54,013 nt of DNA from Cytophagales bacterium (lineage in GTDB: Bacteria; Bacteroidota; Bacteroidia; Cytophagales; Spirosomataceae). The notes below the pieces were generated by a model. That model saw only the letters and a program-made list of their open reading frames with translations. It was not told the origin of the DNA and made no database searches. Each line of letters starts with the position of its first letter. Within the stretch, counting starts at the first letter, position 1. Location: positions 1 to 54,013 of the forward strand of contig JAAFKE010000004.1 of the NCBI GenBank assembly GCA_013298215.1. Reading direction: 5' to 3'. Position numbers and translations under genes: made by a program. Positions 23,863 to 34,100 of the stretch are shown piece after piece.

Positions 23863-24331
23863 TTTTTTAATTGTTTTTTTTGTTTAAAGTATTGATATAA
23901 AGGAATTTAATGTATTTCAACCAAATATTATTCTGCACAATATTTGGCTTAGTATTATTTTGATGTGGCGTGCTCATTGGCCCTTGCTTGCTTTTAAATT
24001 AAAATGTCTACTGGTTTTGATTTTGTTGCAATTGATATGGATTGTATGCAGGTTTTACCCCAAAGATAAGTCAATAAATTTTATTCGTGTACGGTACTCG
24101 CATCGGGAAAACCGAGATTGTTTTAAATGATTAAATTACCTGATAATAAAAGCTACTAAAACAAATAAGTTATATAAGCACCCGTAAAAACTAAAAACAG
24201 AAATCTTAATACTATTATAATTAGCAATATAAAATTTTAATTAGTAAAACTATTTTTATTAGTATATATTTTAGTAAGATACTTAAATATCGTATTAGTA
24301 AATTTGTATTCACACTTAAAAACATGGACTT
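23863..24331. other. Intergenic region between divergent dapD and gap
   Basis: 469 AT-rich bases without a gene. A short inverted repeat, CCAAATATT (23921-23929) with AATATTTGG (23939-23947), lies 60 bases upstream of dapD and could be an operator. A TAAATTTG at 24299-24306 fits the Bacteroidota -7 element for the gap gene (start 24332), but I see no TTTG at the proper distance upstream. Nothing else stands out. Confidence 0.45.
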
Positions 24332-25342
24332 ATGAGCATAAAAGTTGGGATCAATGGTTTTGGAAGAATTGGCAAGTTAGCATACCGTCATATATACAAC
24401 ATACCAGGTATAGACGTAGTGGCTATAAATGACCTAACAAGCCCAGAAGTACTATCGCATTTACTCAAATACGATAGCTCTCAGGGACGATTTGATGCAG
24501 AAGTTACGTCTACCGAAAATAGCATTATTGTCGATGGTAAATCGCTTAACGTATATGCACAAAAAAATCCAATGGACATCCCGTGGGCAGAACACCAAGT
24601 AGACGTTGTTTTAGAATGCACGGGCTTTTTTACGGACAAAGACAAGGCAAGTGCTCACCTAACCGCAGGGGCAAAGAAAGTGATTATTAGCGCACCAGCC
24701 ACTGGTGATTTGAAAACTGTAGTCTTCAACGTAAACCATCACATCTTGGACGGATCGGAAGATATAGTGAGTTGCGCAAGTTGTACAACAAACTGTTTAG
24801 CTCCGATGGCAAAAGTACTAAACGATAGTTTTGGCATTGTACTCGGAAATATGACGACAATACACGCCTACACCAACGACCAAAACACGTTAGATGCACC
24901 ACACGCAAAGGGAGACCTTAGAAGAGCCAGAGCTGCGGCGGCCAACATTGTACCCAACAGTACGGGAGCAGCTAAAGCAATTGGATTAGTATTGCCCGAA
25001 TTAAAAGGCAAGTTAGACGGAGGCGCTCAGAGGGTACCCGTAATTACTGGGAGCCTCACAGAGCTAACTACCATTTTAGAAAAGAAAGTTACGGTAGAGG
25101 AAATTAATAACGCCATGAAGGAGGCAAGCAACGAAAGTTTTGGCTATAATACAGACGAAATTGTGAGTTCGGACGTGATCGGAATTAGATTTGGTAGTTT
25201 ATTCGACGCCACTCAGACGAAGGTGCTCACAATCGGAGATCAGCAACTCGTAAAAACAGTCAGCTGGTACGACAACGAGATGAGCTACGTAAGCCAGTTG
25301 GTTAGGACGGTGCAATACGTAGCCCAGTTAGAAAAAAAATAA
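24332..25342 (+). CDS. gap: Type I glyceraldehyde-3-phosphate dehydrogenase
   Basis: Glycolytic oxidation and phosphorylation of glyceraldehyde 3-phosphate to 1,3-bisphosphoglycerate. 336 residues. Seen: the nucleotide-binding start [16 protein letters not shown] (4-19), Asp34 after the second strand (INDL), which indicates NAD rather than NADP, the catalytic motif [12 protein letters not shown] with Cys151, and His178 in [10 protein letters not shown]-terminal [13 protein letters not shown] is typical. The gene is more AT-rich than some neighbours but otherwise ordinary. It has its own terminator shared with trmB. Confidence 0.97.
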   Translation: MSIKVGINGFGRIGKLAYRHIYNIPGIDVVAINDLTSPEVLSHLLKYDSSQGRFDAEVTSTENSIIVDGKSLNVYAQKNPMDIPWAEHQVDVVLECTGFFTDKDKASAHLTAGAKKVIISAPATGDLKTVVFNVNHHILDGSEDIVSCASCTTNCLAPMAKVLNDSFGIVLGNMTTIHAYTNDQNTLDAPHAKGDLRRARAAAANIVPNSTGAAKAIGLVLPELKGKLDGGAQRVPVITGSLTELTTILEKKVTVEEINNAMKEASNESFGYNTDEIVSSDVIGIRFGSLFDATQTKVLTIGDQQLVKTVSWYDNEMSYVSQLVRTVQYVAQLEKK

Positions 25343-25388
25343 ATTCATTGGGTGCGGCTTATCTTTTGAGGCTGCACCCAATGAATTT
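25341..25388. terminator. Bidirectional terminator between gap and trmB
   Basis: AAATTCATTGGGTGCGGC (25341-25358) pairs with GCTGCACCCAATGAATTT (25371-25388) with one mismatch. The right arm lies within the last codons of trmB, so the hairpin is partly coding. Confidence 0.85.
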
Positions 25389-26018
25389 TATAGAATAGCC
25401 CCTCTCGGAAAAAATCTGCTCGAAGCGCGTCTCAAAATTTTTTGAAGGATCAAACAATGGGGAGCTGTAGTAGTTATCGGTGGCAAATAACTGCGAAATG
25501 CCATAGCCAACAAAAGAGTTTAGACTCGACTCAAACATTAGCTCACTGTCGGTCTTCAAGTAGATTTTACCACCTGGTGCTAAAATGCCATCGTACATTT
25601 TTAGGTACTTAGAATGCGTGAGCCTACGTGCCGGACTTGCTCTACTGCCAAAAGGGTCTGGAAAAGTAATCCATATCTCGGAAATTTCTCCTGACTCAAA
25701 GTAGTCTAATAAGAAATGAATGTTTATCCTCAAAAAAGCCACATTAGTTAAGTTGTCAGTAGCTGCAATCTTGCTGCCAACCGCAAGCCGCTCACCCTTA
25801 ATGTCAATACCAATAAAATTTTGTTGCGGAAACTGCCTCGCTAATCCGATTGTGTACTCTCCGTAGCCGCAAGCAAGTTCTACCACAATCGGGTTATTGT
25901 TTTTGAAATACAATCTATTCCAATTACCTTTTATCGAATCATACATTTCTTTCCCTTGCTGAAGAACGTTTTCAGCGGTCGTATTATCAGCAAAACGAAT
26001 CAGTTTTTTCCTACCCAT
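25359..26018 (-). CDS. trmB: tRNA (guanine-N7)-methyltransferase
   Basis: SAM-dependent formation of m7G46 in tRNA. 219 residues. Seen: the SAM motif VVELACGYGEYTIGLA (about 46-61), FIGIDIKGERL (about 68-78), and the family signature EIWITFPDPF (about 117-126). Length and order of motifs fit TrmB. It starts 7 bases downstream of the folC stop, so tonB-like, folC and trmB form one operon. Confidence 0.95.
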   Translation of the reverse strand: MGRKKLIRFADNTTAENVLQQGKEMYDSIKGNWNRLYFKNNNPIVVELACGYGEYTIGLARQFPQQNFIGIDIKGERLAVGSKIAATDNLTNVAFLRINIHFLLDYFESGEISEIWITFPDPFGSRASPARRLTHSKYLKMYDGILAPGGKIYLKTDSELMFESSLNSFVGYGISQLFATDNYYSSPLFDPSKNFETRFEQIFSERGYSIKFIGCSLKR

Positions 26019-26025
26019 TGATTAA

Positions 26026-27318
26026 TTAAAGTCGTGATAAATCAGATAAAACAAATGTGCTGCCCCCAATGTAAATAAAATCTTCGGCAGACGCAACGCT
26101 CAGGCAATGAGCCAAAGCCGAATCGACGTCTTGGTAGCAGTGACCATCAATACCAACGTCAGCAGCAATAGCGTTTACTTTTGGGGCATCTAACCCCCTC
26201 GGGTTGGAAAAACTACAAAAATAGTAACTCGCACCAAGCGGAAACATTCTCAGAATTGATAGTACATCTTTGTCTTTAACAAATCCAAGGATAAAGTACA
26301 AATGTCCGAAACTACCATCTTTCACCTGGGCCAATGTCTGCTGCAACCCTGCTTCGTTGTGTCCCACATCTGCAATAACAAGCGGATTGTCCTGAATTTT
26401 ATGCCAACGACCAGATAGGCCAGTCAAAAACTTAACCTTCGATAATCCAGCGACGATACTATCATCCGAAATATTAAACCCGAGCGCGGGTAAAATCGTT
26501 GCCGCTTGCAGAACACCCACTACATTTTTTTGCTGGTAATTACCCGCCAGGTCAATGCTGAGTTTGAGTGTACTACCGCGAGATTTATCTAATATTTCTA
26601 TGTATTTTATATTCTGATTAAAAGTACTTGCCAAAAATTGAAAATTGTCAGACGCCCAATAAAGCGTCGACTCTGCTTCGAGGGATGCCTCGATGAACAC
26701 AGACTCGACCTCGGGCTGCCGCTCACTGACAACAACAGGCGTGTTGAACTTAATTATTCCAGCTTTTTGCTGTGCAATTTCAACGAGCGTGTCGCCCAAC
26801 AAATCTTTGTGGTCGAAACTAATATTGGTTATAATCGAAAGTATTGGATTTATGATATTGGTCGAATCGTACTTACCTCCTACTCCCACTTCAATGATGG
26901 CAACGTCTACCTTCGACTCGGCGAAATAATAAAAAGCAAGTGCCGCAGTGATTTCAAAAAATGAGGGACGGACAGACTCAATCAGTCCCAAATTACGCGC
27001 CACAAAATCGACCACAACATCCTCGGCTATCTCAACCCCGTCTATTCTGATGCGTTCTGTGAAATTTTTGATGTGCGGCGACGTATAAAGACCCGTCTTG
27101 TAGCCAGAAGTTTGAAGAATAGCCGCCAACATCGACGATGTGCTCCCCTTGCCATTTGTACCAGCAACGTGAATGCACTTAAACGCACGCTGGGGATTGC
27201 CAATATTGTCGCACAGTTTAATGATATTTTGTAGTCCTGGCTTATAGGCAATGGCACCATCACGGTGGAAAACTGGTAACGTTGAAAACAAAAAATCTAA
27301 TGTCTGCTGGTAGTTCAT
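26026..27318 (-). CDS. folC: Bifunctional folylpolyglutamate synthase / dihydrofolate synthase
   Basis: Adds glutamate to dihydropteroate and then to tetrahydrofolate; Mur-ligase family. 430 residues. Seen: ATP loop VAGTNGKGSTSS (51-62), TGLYTSPHI (about 75-83), EITAALAFYYFAESKVDVAIIEVGVGG (about 123-149), KAGIIK (about 189-194), and the C-terminal domain with VIADVGHNEAGLQQTL. All are typical of FolC. It lies 8 bases after the tonB-like gene and 7 bases before trmB. Confidence 0.96.
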   Translation of the reverse strand: MNYQQTLDFLFSTLPVFHRDGAIAYKPGLQNIIKLCDNIGNPQRAFKCIHVAGTNGKGSTSSMLAAILQTSGYKTGLYTSPHIKNFTERIRIDGVEIAEDVVVDFVARNLGLIESVRPSFFEITAALAFYYFAESKVDVAIIEVGVGGKYDSTNIINPILSIITNISFDHKDLLGDTLVEIAQQKAGIIKFNTPVVVSERQPEVESVFIEASLEAESTLYWASDNFQFLASTFNQNIKYIEILDKSRGSTLKLSIDLAGNYQQKNVVGVLQAATILPALGFNISDDSIVAGLSKVKFLTGLSGRWHKIQDNPLVIADVGHNEAGLQQTLAQVKDGSFGHLYFILGFVKDKDVLSILRMFPLGASYYFCSFSNPRGLDAPKVNAIAADVGIDGHCYQDVDSALAHCLSVASAEDFIYIGGSTFVLSDLSRL

Positions 27319-27326
27319 TCAATAAA

Positions 27327-28244
27327 TTAGCTATTCTTGATTATGTAGGTAATCGTACCCGTCGACTCCGAAGAAGTACCCGAACCTTCGGGACGAAAGC
27401 GCGCACGGTACGCTAATTTCTTGTAAAAATTGGTTACCGTAGGATTAACCGTCGACTCCTTCGTTCGGACATTAACCACCCGACCGTCGGTGTCTACTGT
27501 TATCACAAAAACGACTTTCCCAGATTCGTTCGAGTCATCTTTGTCTTTGGGAATGCTTACGGGAGTCCAACCAGCCACGTTTACCTGTACGCCCGTTGGC
27601 GCACCACCAGGCTTTCCGTACAGACTTCCCGCGTCGATTTTACCGTTGGGATTACCCTGATCTCCTACCTTTCCTGGTTTGTCGCCGTTGCTGTTTCCCC
27701 CAACGCCCGTTTCTTTACCAACAGTTCCGTTGCTACCCGACGAACCCGTTGTTTTTTTAAACAGGGCATTTTCGTCGATCTTTTTAGCGGGCGGAGAGGC
27801 TGGTGTTTCCTTAACAATTTTTTTTTCGGGTGTTTTTACGTCTGCCTTCTTCACCTTTTCGGTCACATCGGGTCTTTCTATCGGGCTATCTACTTTGCTG
27901 GTCACTTTTGGTGCCTCAACCGCAGGCTTGGCCTTTTTTACTGTACTGGTTTCGGTAGTCGGAGAAACTGTCTTGGGTTTAATGCTAGTCTTTGGCGCTT
28001 CGTCAGACTTTTTAACGTCCACAGCTCGCGGCGACGGACTGGGTTTGTTATAGGTTTGTACTTTACCATAACCCGCAGCATCAGTACCGAAGTTTACCTC
28101 AACGTACTGAATGGCTTCCGATTTGGGCAACGAAGCGAATAATGTCAGCATAAACATGACCAAAAGCAAAAGTGACATAACAACTGAGGCCAAAATAAAT
28201 GCGATCAATTGGTGCTGGCGTTCCTGTGCTTGAAATGTTTGCAT
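27327..28244 (-). CDS. Energy transducer TonB-like protein
   Basis: 305 residues with the TonB layout. Seen: a short cytoplasmic N terminus, one membrane span (about 13-36), a long proline-, lysine- and threonine-rich periplasmic linker with a Gly/Asn/Ser-rich segment (about 50-210), and a C-terminal TonB-like domain (about 225-305; GKVVFVITVDTDGRVVNVRTKESTVNPTVTNFYKKLAYRARFRPEG). Known: TonB proteins couple the proton gradient, via ExbB and ExbD, to outer-membrane receptors. Neither exbB nor exbD is upstream here: a SPOR protein gene and its terminator precede it. Co-transcribed with folC and trmB. Confidence 0.85.
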   Translation of the reverse strand: MQTFQAQERQHQLIAFILASVVMSLLLLVMFMLTLFASLPKSEAIQYVEVNFGTDAAGYGKVQTYNKPSPSPRAVDVKKSDEAPKTSIKPKTVSPTTETSTVKKAKPAVEAPKVTSKVDSPIERPDVTEKVKKADVKTPEKKIVKETPASPPAKKIDENALFKKTTGSSGSNGTVGKETGVGGNSNGDKPGKVGDQGNPNGKIDAGSLYGKPGGAPTGVQVNVAGWTPVSIPKDKDDSNESGKVVFVITVDTDGRVVNVRTKESTVNPTVTNFYKKLAYRARFRPEGSGTSSESTGTITYIIKNS

Positions 28245-28332
28245 GACGTAAGTTTGAGAGTCAAAAATAATAATTAATGGTGGTGATTTGCAAATTAAAA
28301 CGAAAATGGACGTCCTAAATTTTAGTACCCAT

Positions 28333-28358
28333 AAAAAAAGGGCTTTAAAGGCCCTTTT
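28333..28358 (-). terminator. Terminator of the SPOR protein gene
   Basis: AAAAGGGCTTT faces AAAGGCCCTTTT in a nearly perfect hairpin, followed on the minus strand by a run of seven T (complement of 28333-28339). It lies 22 bases past the stop at 28380. Confidence 0.85.
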
Positions 28359-28379
28359 AAGATTAAATATCTGGCGACA

Positions 28380-29477
28380 TCAAAGCGTATAGACCCAAGC
28401 TGTCGTATTGATGAGGAGACTTATTTTTTTAGCTCTGCGGTATGCCTTGTCTTCGGCAACACTTGCCACCACTGAGACCTTCACCAGATCAGCCTCGTTG
28501 ACGGGGTACAGAATTTGGGTATCTACAAATCCTAATTTTTGCATATGTCTGAGGCACCGTTCCGCATTGCCCACCGATGCAAAGGCGCCAACTATAACGT
28601 GGTGGCTGCCATCAGGATCCGACGTGTACAAATATCTGTGGCTGCTACCATCGGTAGTATGCTGCTTGGGCGCAGGCAGGTTTACACTCACTGGCTTAAC
28701 CAATACTGAGACCGAGTCATTGACTTTGGCTATACTCTCTGGCTTGGTTGAGATTATTGTTTGGGCCACTGGTTTAGGAGCTGCCACTGGTACGGATTTT
28801 TTATCAAACGAATTGGCAACGGATCTAATACTGCTAAACGGGTTAAGGCTGCTAAAAAAAGCATTGCGCTCGTTGGGCGAGTACGACAAGCTCCCAACAA
28901 TACACACCGCCACCGCAAGCGCACTCAACAAACCAAAGGCTACGCTTCTTGGCTTTACTTTTGTAGTCCTAACAGGGTAACGGTCTATTTTTTGTATGGC
29001 TACCACTTTACTATTGGCCGCCCGAACTGCCAATGCAGTAGAACTCATTTGGGTAACGCCTGCGTGCTGGGAAACCGCAATCGGTTTGAAACCATAGGAT
29101 TCTTTCCAAAAATTTTCGCTGTCGGTGGGTTCAAAAACGAGTTTTTGTTCCAAGTTTAACGAAAAAAAGCCAACTGACCCCAGCTGGTAGCTGCCAACAT
29201 TCAGTCCAGCGCGGATATCATCGACAAAACTTTTAATGCGCTTTTGGGCTTCCTCGGTCGTAATTTGCTCATTAAGTGCAATGTACTGGGTGAGCAGACC
29301 ATCGTCTAACTTTAACGACTCATTGAAGGCAACTTGCTTGGTCATGGGCAAGTAGTGGCGGTTTGCTTGGTCGTAAAAAGCATGTTTACTTCGACTTATA
29401 AAACCTCCAAAGTTAGGAACTACCACAAACTCATGGTCGTAGAGTAGTTTTTGGATGTAATCAATAACGGCTATCAT
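28380..29477 (-). CDS. HU-CCDC81-like and SPOR domain protein
   Basis: 365 residues from the ATG at 29477. I reject the longer ORF (start 29531) because it overlaps the upstream gene's stop at 29506, whereas MIAVIDYIQKLLYDHEFVVVPNFGGF is the usual start of this family. Seen: an HU-like region (about 1-125) of the CCDC81 type, a membrane span at about 179-200 (FGLLSALAVAVCIVGSLSY), a Ser/Lys/Val/Pro-rich linker, and a C-terminal SPOR domain (about 290-365; HHVIVGAFASVGNAERCLRHM...). SPOR domains bind peptidoglycan stripped of stem peptides. The protein may link a cytoplasmic partner to the wall. Last gene of a three-gene operon with the barrel and TPR proteins. Confidence 0.88.
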   Translation of the reverse strand: MIAVIDYIQKLLYDHEFVVVPNFGGFISRSKHAFYDQANRHYLPMTKQVAFNESLKLDDGLLTQYIALNEQITTEEAQKRIKSFVDDIRAGLNVGSYQLGSVGFFSLNLEQKLVFEPTDSENFWKESYGFKPIAVSQHAGVTQMSSTALAVRAANSKVVAIQKIDRYPVRTTKVKPRSVAFGLLSALAVAVCIVGSLSYSPNERNAFFSSLNPFSSIRSVANSFDKKSVPVAAPKPVAQTIISTKPESIAKVNDSVSVLVKPVSVNLPAPKQHTTDGSSHRYLYTSDPDGSHHVIVGAFASVGNAERCLRHMQKLGFVDTQILYPVNEADLVKVSVVASVAEDKAYRRAKKISLLINTTAWVYTL

Positions 29478-29505
29478 GATGGGGTACGTTTTATTCAACC
29501 GAAAT

Positions 29506-31155
29506 TTAGAAAGAAACTGCCAAACCACCAAGAAAATTTAATCCTTGACTCCGATAATACAAGAAACGCTCATACGTTTGGCCGCCCAGATTATTTAAGG
29601 ACACAAAAGCCGAAAAATTTGGTGTCAGTAAATAGTCGATTTTGAGGTTGGCATCTATAATGGGTTTCATTTTAAAGAATTGGCCGCTGGCAAAATTCTG
29701 AGCCCGCATTCCTTGTAGCAGGTAAACGTCGGCGGTTACAAACATTTTTTTGCTGAAAATAATCGACGCGTTTAGATTGGCCGTGAAAGTAGGCCGCTGC
29801 CAAGCGCGTTCGAGGCGTTCGTTGCCGAAATCGAAAGCCTCAGCTTTCAAAACTGTCCTAAAAATGGAGCTAACCGAGTAACCAACCTGCGCCGAAACGG
29901 CCAATACATTGATTGTATTGGCATCGTACAAAACTGAAAATTTTGAGGTATCAGTCAAAGAATTATTGAAAACATAAAAGTTCTTGTACCGAGCGTAAGA
30001 AACCTTGGCCTCGTAACTAAAACCACTGCCAATTTCTCCCTTTGTGCCTGCGTACAAATCTCGGGACTTCTCGGTGTTGGCTATCACCACGTTACGGTCT
30101 AACCAACGGTTTTCAGCCAGCAGACTTCGCAGCGTATTTCTACTTATGTCGCCGTCAATACCCACAAAAAAGTGAATATTGCCAACTGGAGCTACATCAA
30201 TAGCCACAACTGGAAAACCAACGGTGCGGTTGATGCCCAACCTGTTATCGGTTTCATTGACGGCATTGAAAGCAGCAGTAACCGTGATTGCCTTATTGGT
30301 GTATTTGAAGGCGGGCTTGACCCTGAAAAAATTGCGGTTAAACGTCTCCGCATCTACCCGCTGAGACACATACGCATCAGCACTAAAAAGTGCGTAGAAA
30401 TTAGTCACAATCGGCAGCGTCGCCTTGAAATTACTCCCCCAGTCGGTTTCAGAGGCCGAATAACGGTCATTTGTGAGGTAGAAACCCGTTTTGAGCGAGT
30501 AATCAACCGCTGATTCGTTGTTGGCGTTCTCGAAACTCAACTCGCCGCCCACGGTTTTCACAGTTTGACGAAGCGAATCGCGGGCGAACAACTCGACGTT
30601 TTCTCGCCCATAAAAAAAATAGTTGTCGCGGTTATACAGCAAAGATGCATCAATCTTGAAATTGTTGGTGAGGTATCTTCCGTCTATTTTTAGCCTATTT
30701 TCACTATTGCCCGAACTCTTTCCAGCCACTGGCCCCGTCTGGTTAGACAGGTGCTTGTAGTGAACATCAAAAAGTAAGTCTTGGCTAAGTTTTGTTCCCA
30801 CAAAAGCCTCACCGTATATTTTTCCGTAGTTGCCCGCTCCTATCTTTACATAGTTTTCAAAGACGTTTGGCTCATCGGTTGTTTTTTTGTCGATAGGCTT
30901 CAAAATAGAAGGCATCATAAGTGGTGTGCTCACACCGAGTTTGGGCGTTCTAAAATCGTAGCGAATCTTCGATTCAACCTCCGTGCCCTTTATTGGCTGG
31001 AGCTTATCAAACAAACGGTTGGCCGCAGGAAATTCAATCTTACGGCTTTTTTCGATGGTAACTTCCTGGTTGTCAAGGTTTCCAGTTTTTTTTTGAGCCA
31101 GCGCGATTTGGCAAACCGACAGGACAAAAAAGGGGAATAGTGCGTTTTTTTTCAC
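29506..31155 (-). CDS. Outer-membrane beta-barrel protein, TonB-receptor-like
   Basis: 549 residues with a signal peptide (MKKNALFPFFVLSVCQIALAQ). From about residue 100 to the end it consists of alternating amphipathic strands ending in aromatic residues, and the last residue is Phe, as in barrel proteins inserted by BAM. There is no TonB box or plug domain that I can see, so the barrel may be a structural or passive channel. The N-terminal periplasmic segment (about 22-95) is conserved-looking (EVTIEKSRKIEFPAANRLFDKLQP). Between the TPR gene and the SPOR gene in a tight operon (31 and 28 bases), which suggests a joint envelope role. Confidence 0.85.
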   Translation of the reverse strand: MKKNALFPFFVLSVCQIALAQKKTGNLDNQEVTIEKSRKIEFPAANRLFDKLQPIKGTEVESKIRYDFRTPKLGVSTPLMMPSILKPIDKKTTDEPNVFENYVKIGAGNYGKIYGEAFVGTKLSQDLLFDVHYKHLSNQTGPVAGKSSGNSENRLKIDGRYLTNNFKIDASLLYNRDNYFFYGRENVELFARDSLRQTVKTVGGELSFENANNESAVDYSLKTGFYLTNDRYSASETDWGSNFKATLPIVTNFYALFSADAYVSQRVDAETFNRNFFRVKPAFKYTNKAITVTAAFNAVNETDNRLGINRTVGFPVVAIDVAPVGNIHFFVGIDGDISRNTLRSLLAENRWLDRNVVIANTEKSRDLYAGTKGEIGSGFSYEAKVSYARYKNFYVFNNSLTDTSKFSVLYDANTINVLAVSAQVGYSVSSIFRTVLKAEAFDFGNERLERAWQRPTFTANLNASIIFSKKMFVTADVYLLQGMRAQNFASGQFFKMKPIIDANLKIDYLLTPNFSAFVSLNNLGGQTYERFLYYRSQGLNFLGGLAVSF

Positions 31156-31186
31156 AATAAAAATAGAATAGTGGAAATCCTTTATC

Positions 31187-34100
31187 TTACAACTTAGCGA
31201 CTTTGGCCTTGGCGAGTTCTACCACCTCCTTATCTTCGGAGTTTTCGATAATCGAATTGAGCGTAGCCCGTGCTTGGTCCACGTCGTTGAGCCCCACGTA
31301 CACATCCGACAACAATATAAAGCCCCGAACACGCCAAAACTCGTAGTCTTGAAACTGCTTGTTGAGTTCTAAAATAGATGCCTGAGCCTCCTTGTATTTT
31401 TTTTGCCGATACAATACATCTGACAACCAGTACTTGGCCTCGGCCCCTAATTCGTCCTTCGACGTGCTGAGTACGGCCTTAAACTCGTTGGTCGCCTTGG
31501 CGTAATCACTCTTGCCCAAAGCCACTTTCCCGACGTAAAGCTGCGCTTTTTTGGTCGAACCAGGCAGCACATCGCCAAGTTTTAGCACCTCACCCGCAAA
31601 ATAAAGCGACGAATCCAATTTGTTCATCACGTAGTAAGTTTCCATGAGCCTCACCCCTGCCGTTGCGCGGTCTTGCTTAGAATCCGAGATGGTGTATAAA
31701 GTATAAAAATTTTGCACTGCCTGGGCGTAGTTTTTTTGCTGATACTCAATCTCAGCCGCGCGTAGTGCCGCCCTTGGTACGAAGCTTGACTTCATGCGCT
31801 CGATCACTTCGTTATAAAAACCGAGCGCTTCGCCAAACTGATTCAATTTAAGATAACTTTCGGCCACGTAAAAAGCAGCATCGTAGGCCAGCAAGCTCGT
31901 GTTATAATCGTTCATAAACTCCACGAAAGCATCGATCGCCTGCGGGTACTTATTGCTAAAGTAAAGATTTTTTGCATTATCGTAGGCCAGTTTTTCAACC
32001 TCCGTACTCTCAGGATTTTTCCTTTTATAATCGCTCAAAATGGCCGAAAACTCCTCGGGTCTGCCCACGTTGCTGAGTGCGTCTTGCACCCCAATGAGTG
32101 CCCCCGACGCAGACGCAGAAGTTGGAAAATCGCTCAAAATACGCTTATAGTCCCGCACCGATTCCTCATATACCTGAATATTGTTGTAGGCACCCGCTCT
32201 TTTGAGGAGCGAAGCTGGCACCAAATAACTTTTGGGCTTAGATTTAATCAACTGCGAATACGCCCGAATGGCTACTTGGTAATTCCCCTTTTCAAAATCA
32301 ATATTGGCCGCCTGAAAGAGTGCATCATCGGCATACCTGCTCATAGGAAACTGCGTAACCACCCGGTCAAACTGCGCCTTGGCTTCGGTGTCTCGCTCCA
32401 AATAAGTAAGCACAAGCCCCTTTTGGTAGTAAGCATAGTCCCGATCAATCCGCCCCTCGTTCACGGCTTTGTCGTATAAACGCATGGATTCGTCGTAGTT
32501 TTTGGCCGCAAAATAGCAGTCCGCAGTCCTTACAATGGCATCTTCGACGGTCTGACGGTCTGAAGCTGGTGCTTTGGCCGTATAGTCCTTAAAATAACCC
32601 AAAGCCCGTTCGTAATCTTTTGTGTTGTAGTAGGCGTATCCCAAAGCATACAAAGACTTCACGTCGAAGTTGCCCTGGGATTTGTCCGACCGTAGCAACT
32701 GGTTATAAATCGGGATGGCTTCTTCGTAGCGTTTGAGCGACGAAAAACTCTCTGCTTTGTAGAACAGCGCGGCAAATTTTATTTCTGGGTCAATTGGGTA
32801 GTTCAGTGCTTTGTCAAAGTCTACGATGGCCTGCGCATAACGTTCCGCATTAAAATTAGTAGTCGCCTGGTTGAAACACAAACGCTGGTAGGCTGCATTT
32901 ACTTTTTGGTTGCGCTTTTTTGTCGGCAAACTTTCAAAATAGGCAATCGCGCCCGCGTTGTTGTTGGCACTGGTGTAGGCTTGTACCAGCAGGTCGTTTG
33001 CGTCGTCTTCAAATGTACTTTCTGGGTACAGCTTCAAGAAATCTTGCAATTCTTTGATCGACCCATTAAAATTGTCTAAATCCAACTGCAACTTGGCGTG
33101 GGTAAAAGTTGCTTCCTCTTTAATATTTCGGTCAAAATTTAACCGCGAAGCATTATCGAAAGCAACCAATGCACTCGTTGGATTTTTTTCTTGTAAGTAA
33201 CTGATTCCCAGCACGTAAGACGAAAATTGGCCAATCGTATCCTTGCGGGTAGACACCGATTTGAGCACGTCGATGGCCGCTTTGGGATTACCCGATTTAA
33301 AAAGCGAGTTCCCGTATCTGAACAGTATCGGCGCGGGGGCTGCCCCTGCCTTAAATTTGTTGAAGAGCGCGTAGTTGGTGGCCGCTTTGGCGTAGTCGTT
33401 GCGGGTATAATACACTTCGGCAGCGTACAATGCCACGTCGTTTAGCTTGATTCCTCCCGCTTTGGCTCTTTCTAAAATGGGCTCCGTGTAGCGAATTAGG
33501 TCATCGTAGCGCTTTGAACGGTAGAGGCACGCCGAAATCCAATTGGGTATATCTGCCTTGTACTGAGGCACTTGCTCGATTCGCTTAAAGTTTTCGACCG
33601 CTCGGTTATAGTCTTCGTTCTTGAAATTTATCACCCCTGCGTAGTAGTTGGCAACGGCAAAATACTGGGATGATGCGTCACGGGTAAGCTCTTCAAAATA
33701 AGGGAGTGCTTTGTCGGTCTGCTGGGTCATGTAATACGACATGGCCAGCTTGTATTTATTGGTAGTGGCTTGGTAAAAATTAACGTTCTGGCCGAGCGCC
33801 TTCTCAAAAAACGAAATGGCTTTGGCATAATCTTCGCGGTCGTAGTAATAAACCCCCAAGTCAGCAAATATCTGGCTCGACTTTGGGTGCTCGGGGTGTT
33901 TCTTCACAAAACGCGCCACTTCAGTTTCAGCATCTGGGTAGTTGAGGTACAAACTCGAAAGGGCAAAATAATACTCCGCCGAAACTGCGTTATAATCGTT
34001 GGTATTGAGCAGGTTAGCTTTTTTTTCGATGTACATCTTAAATTCTTGGCGCGATGCCGCGTAATTATTTTTTTCAAATAACTCAACGCCATTTCTAAAA

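Noticed and set aside
23921..23947. Nine-base inverted repeat upstream of dapD as a defined operator
   Set aside because: Arms of nine AT-rich bases are expected by chance in a region of this composition; mentioned only as a possibility.
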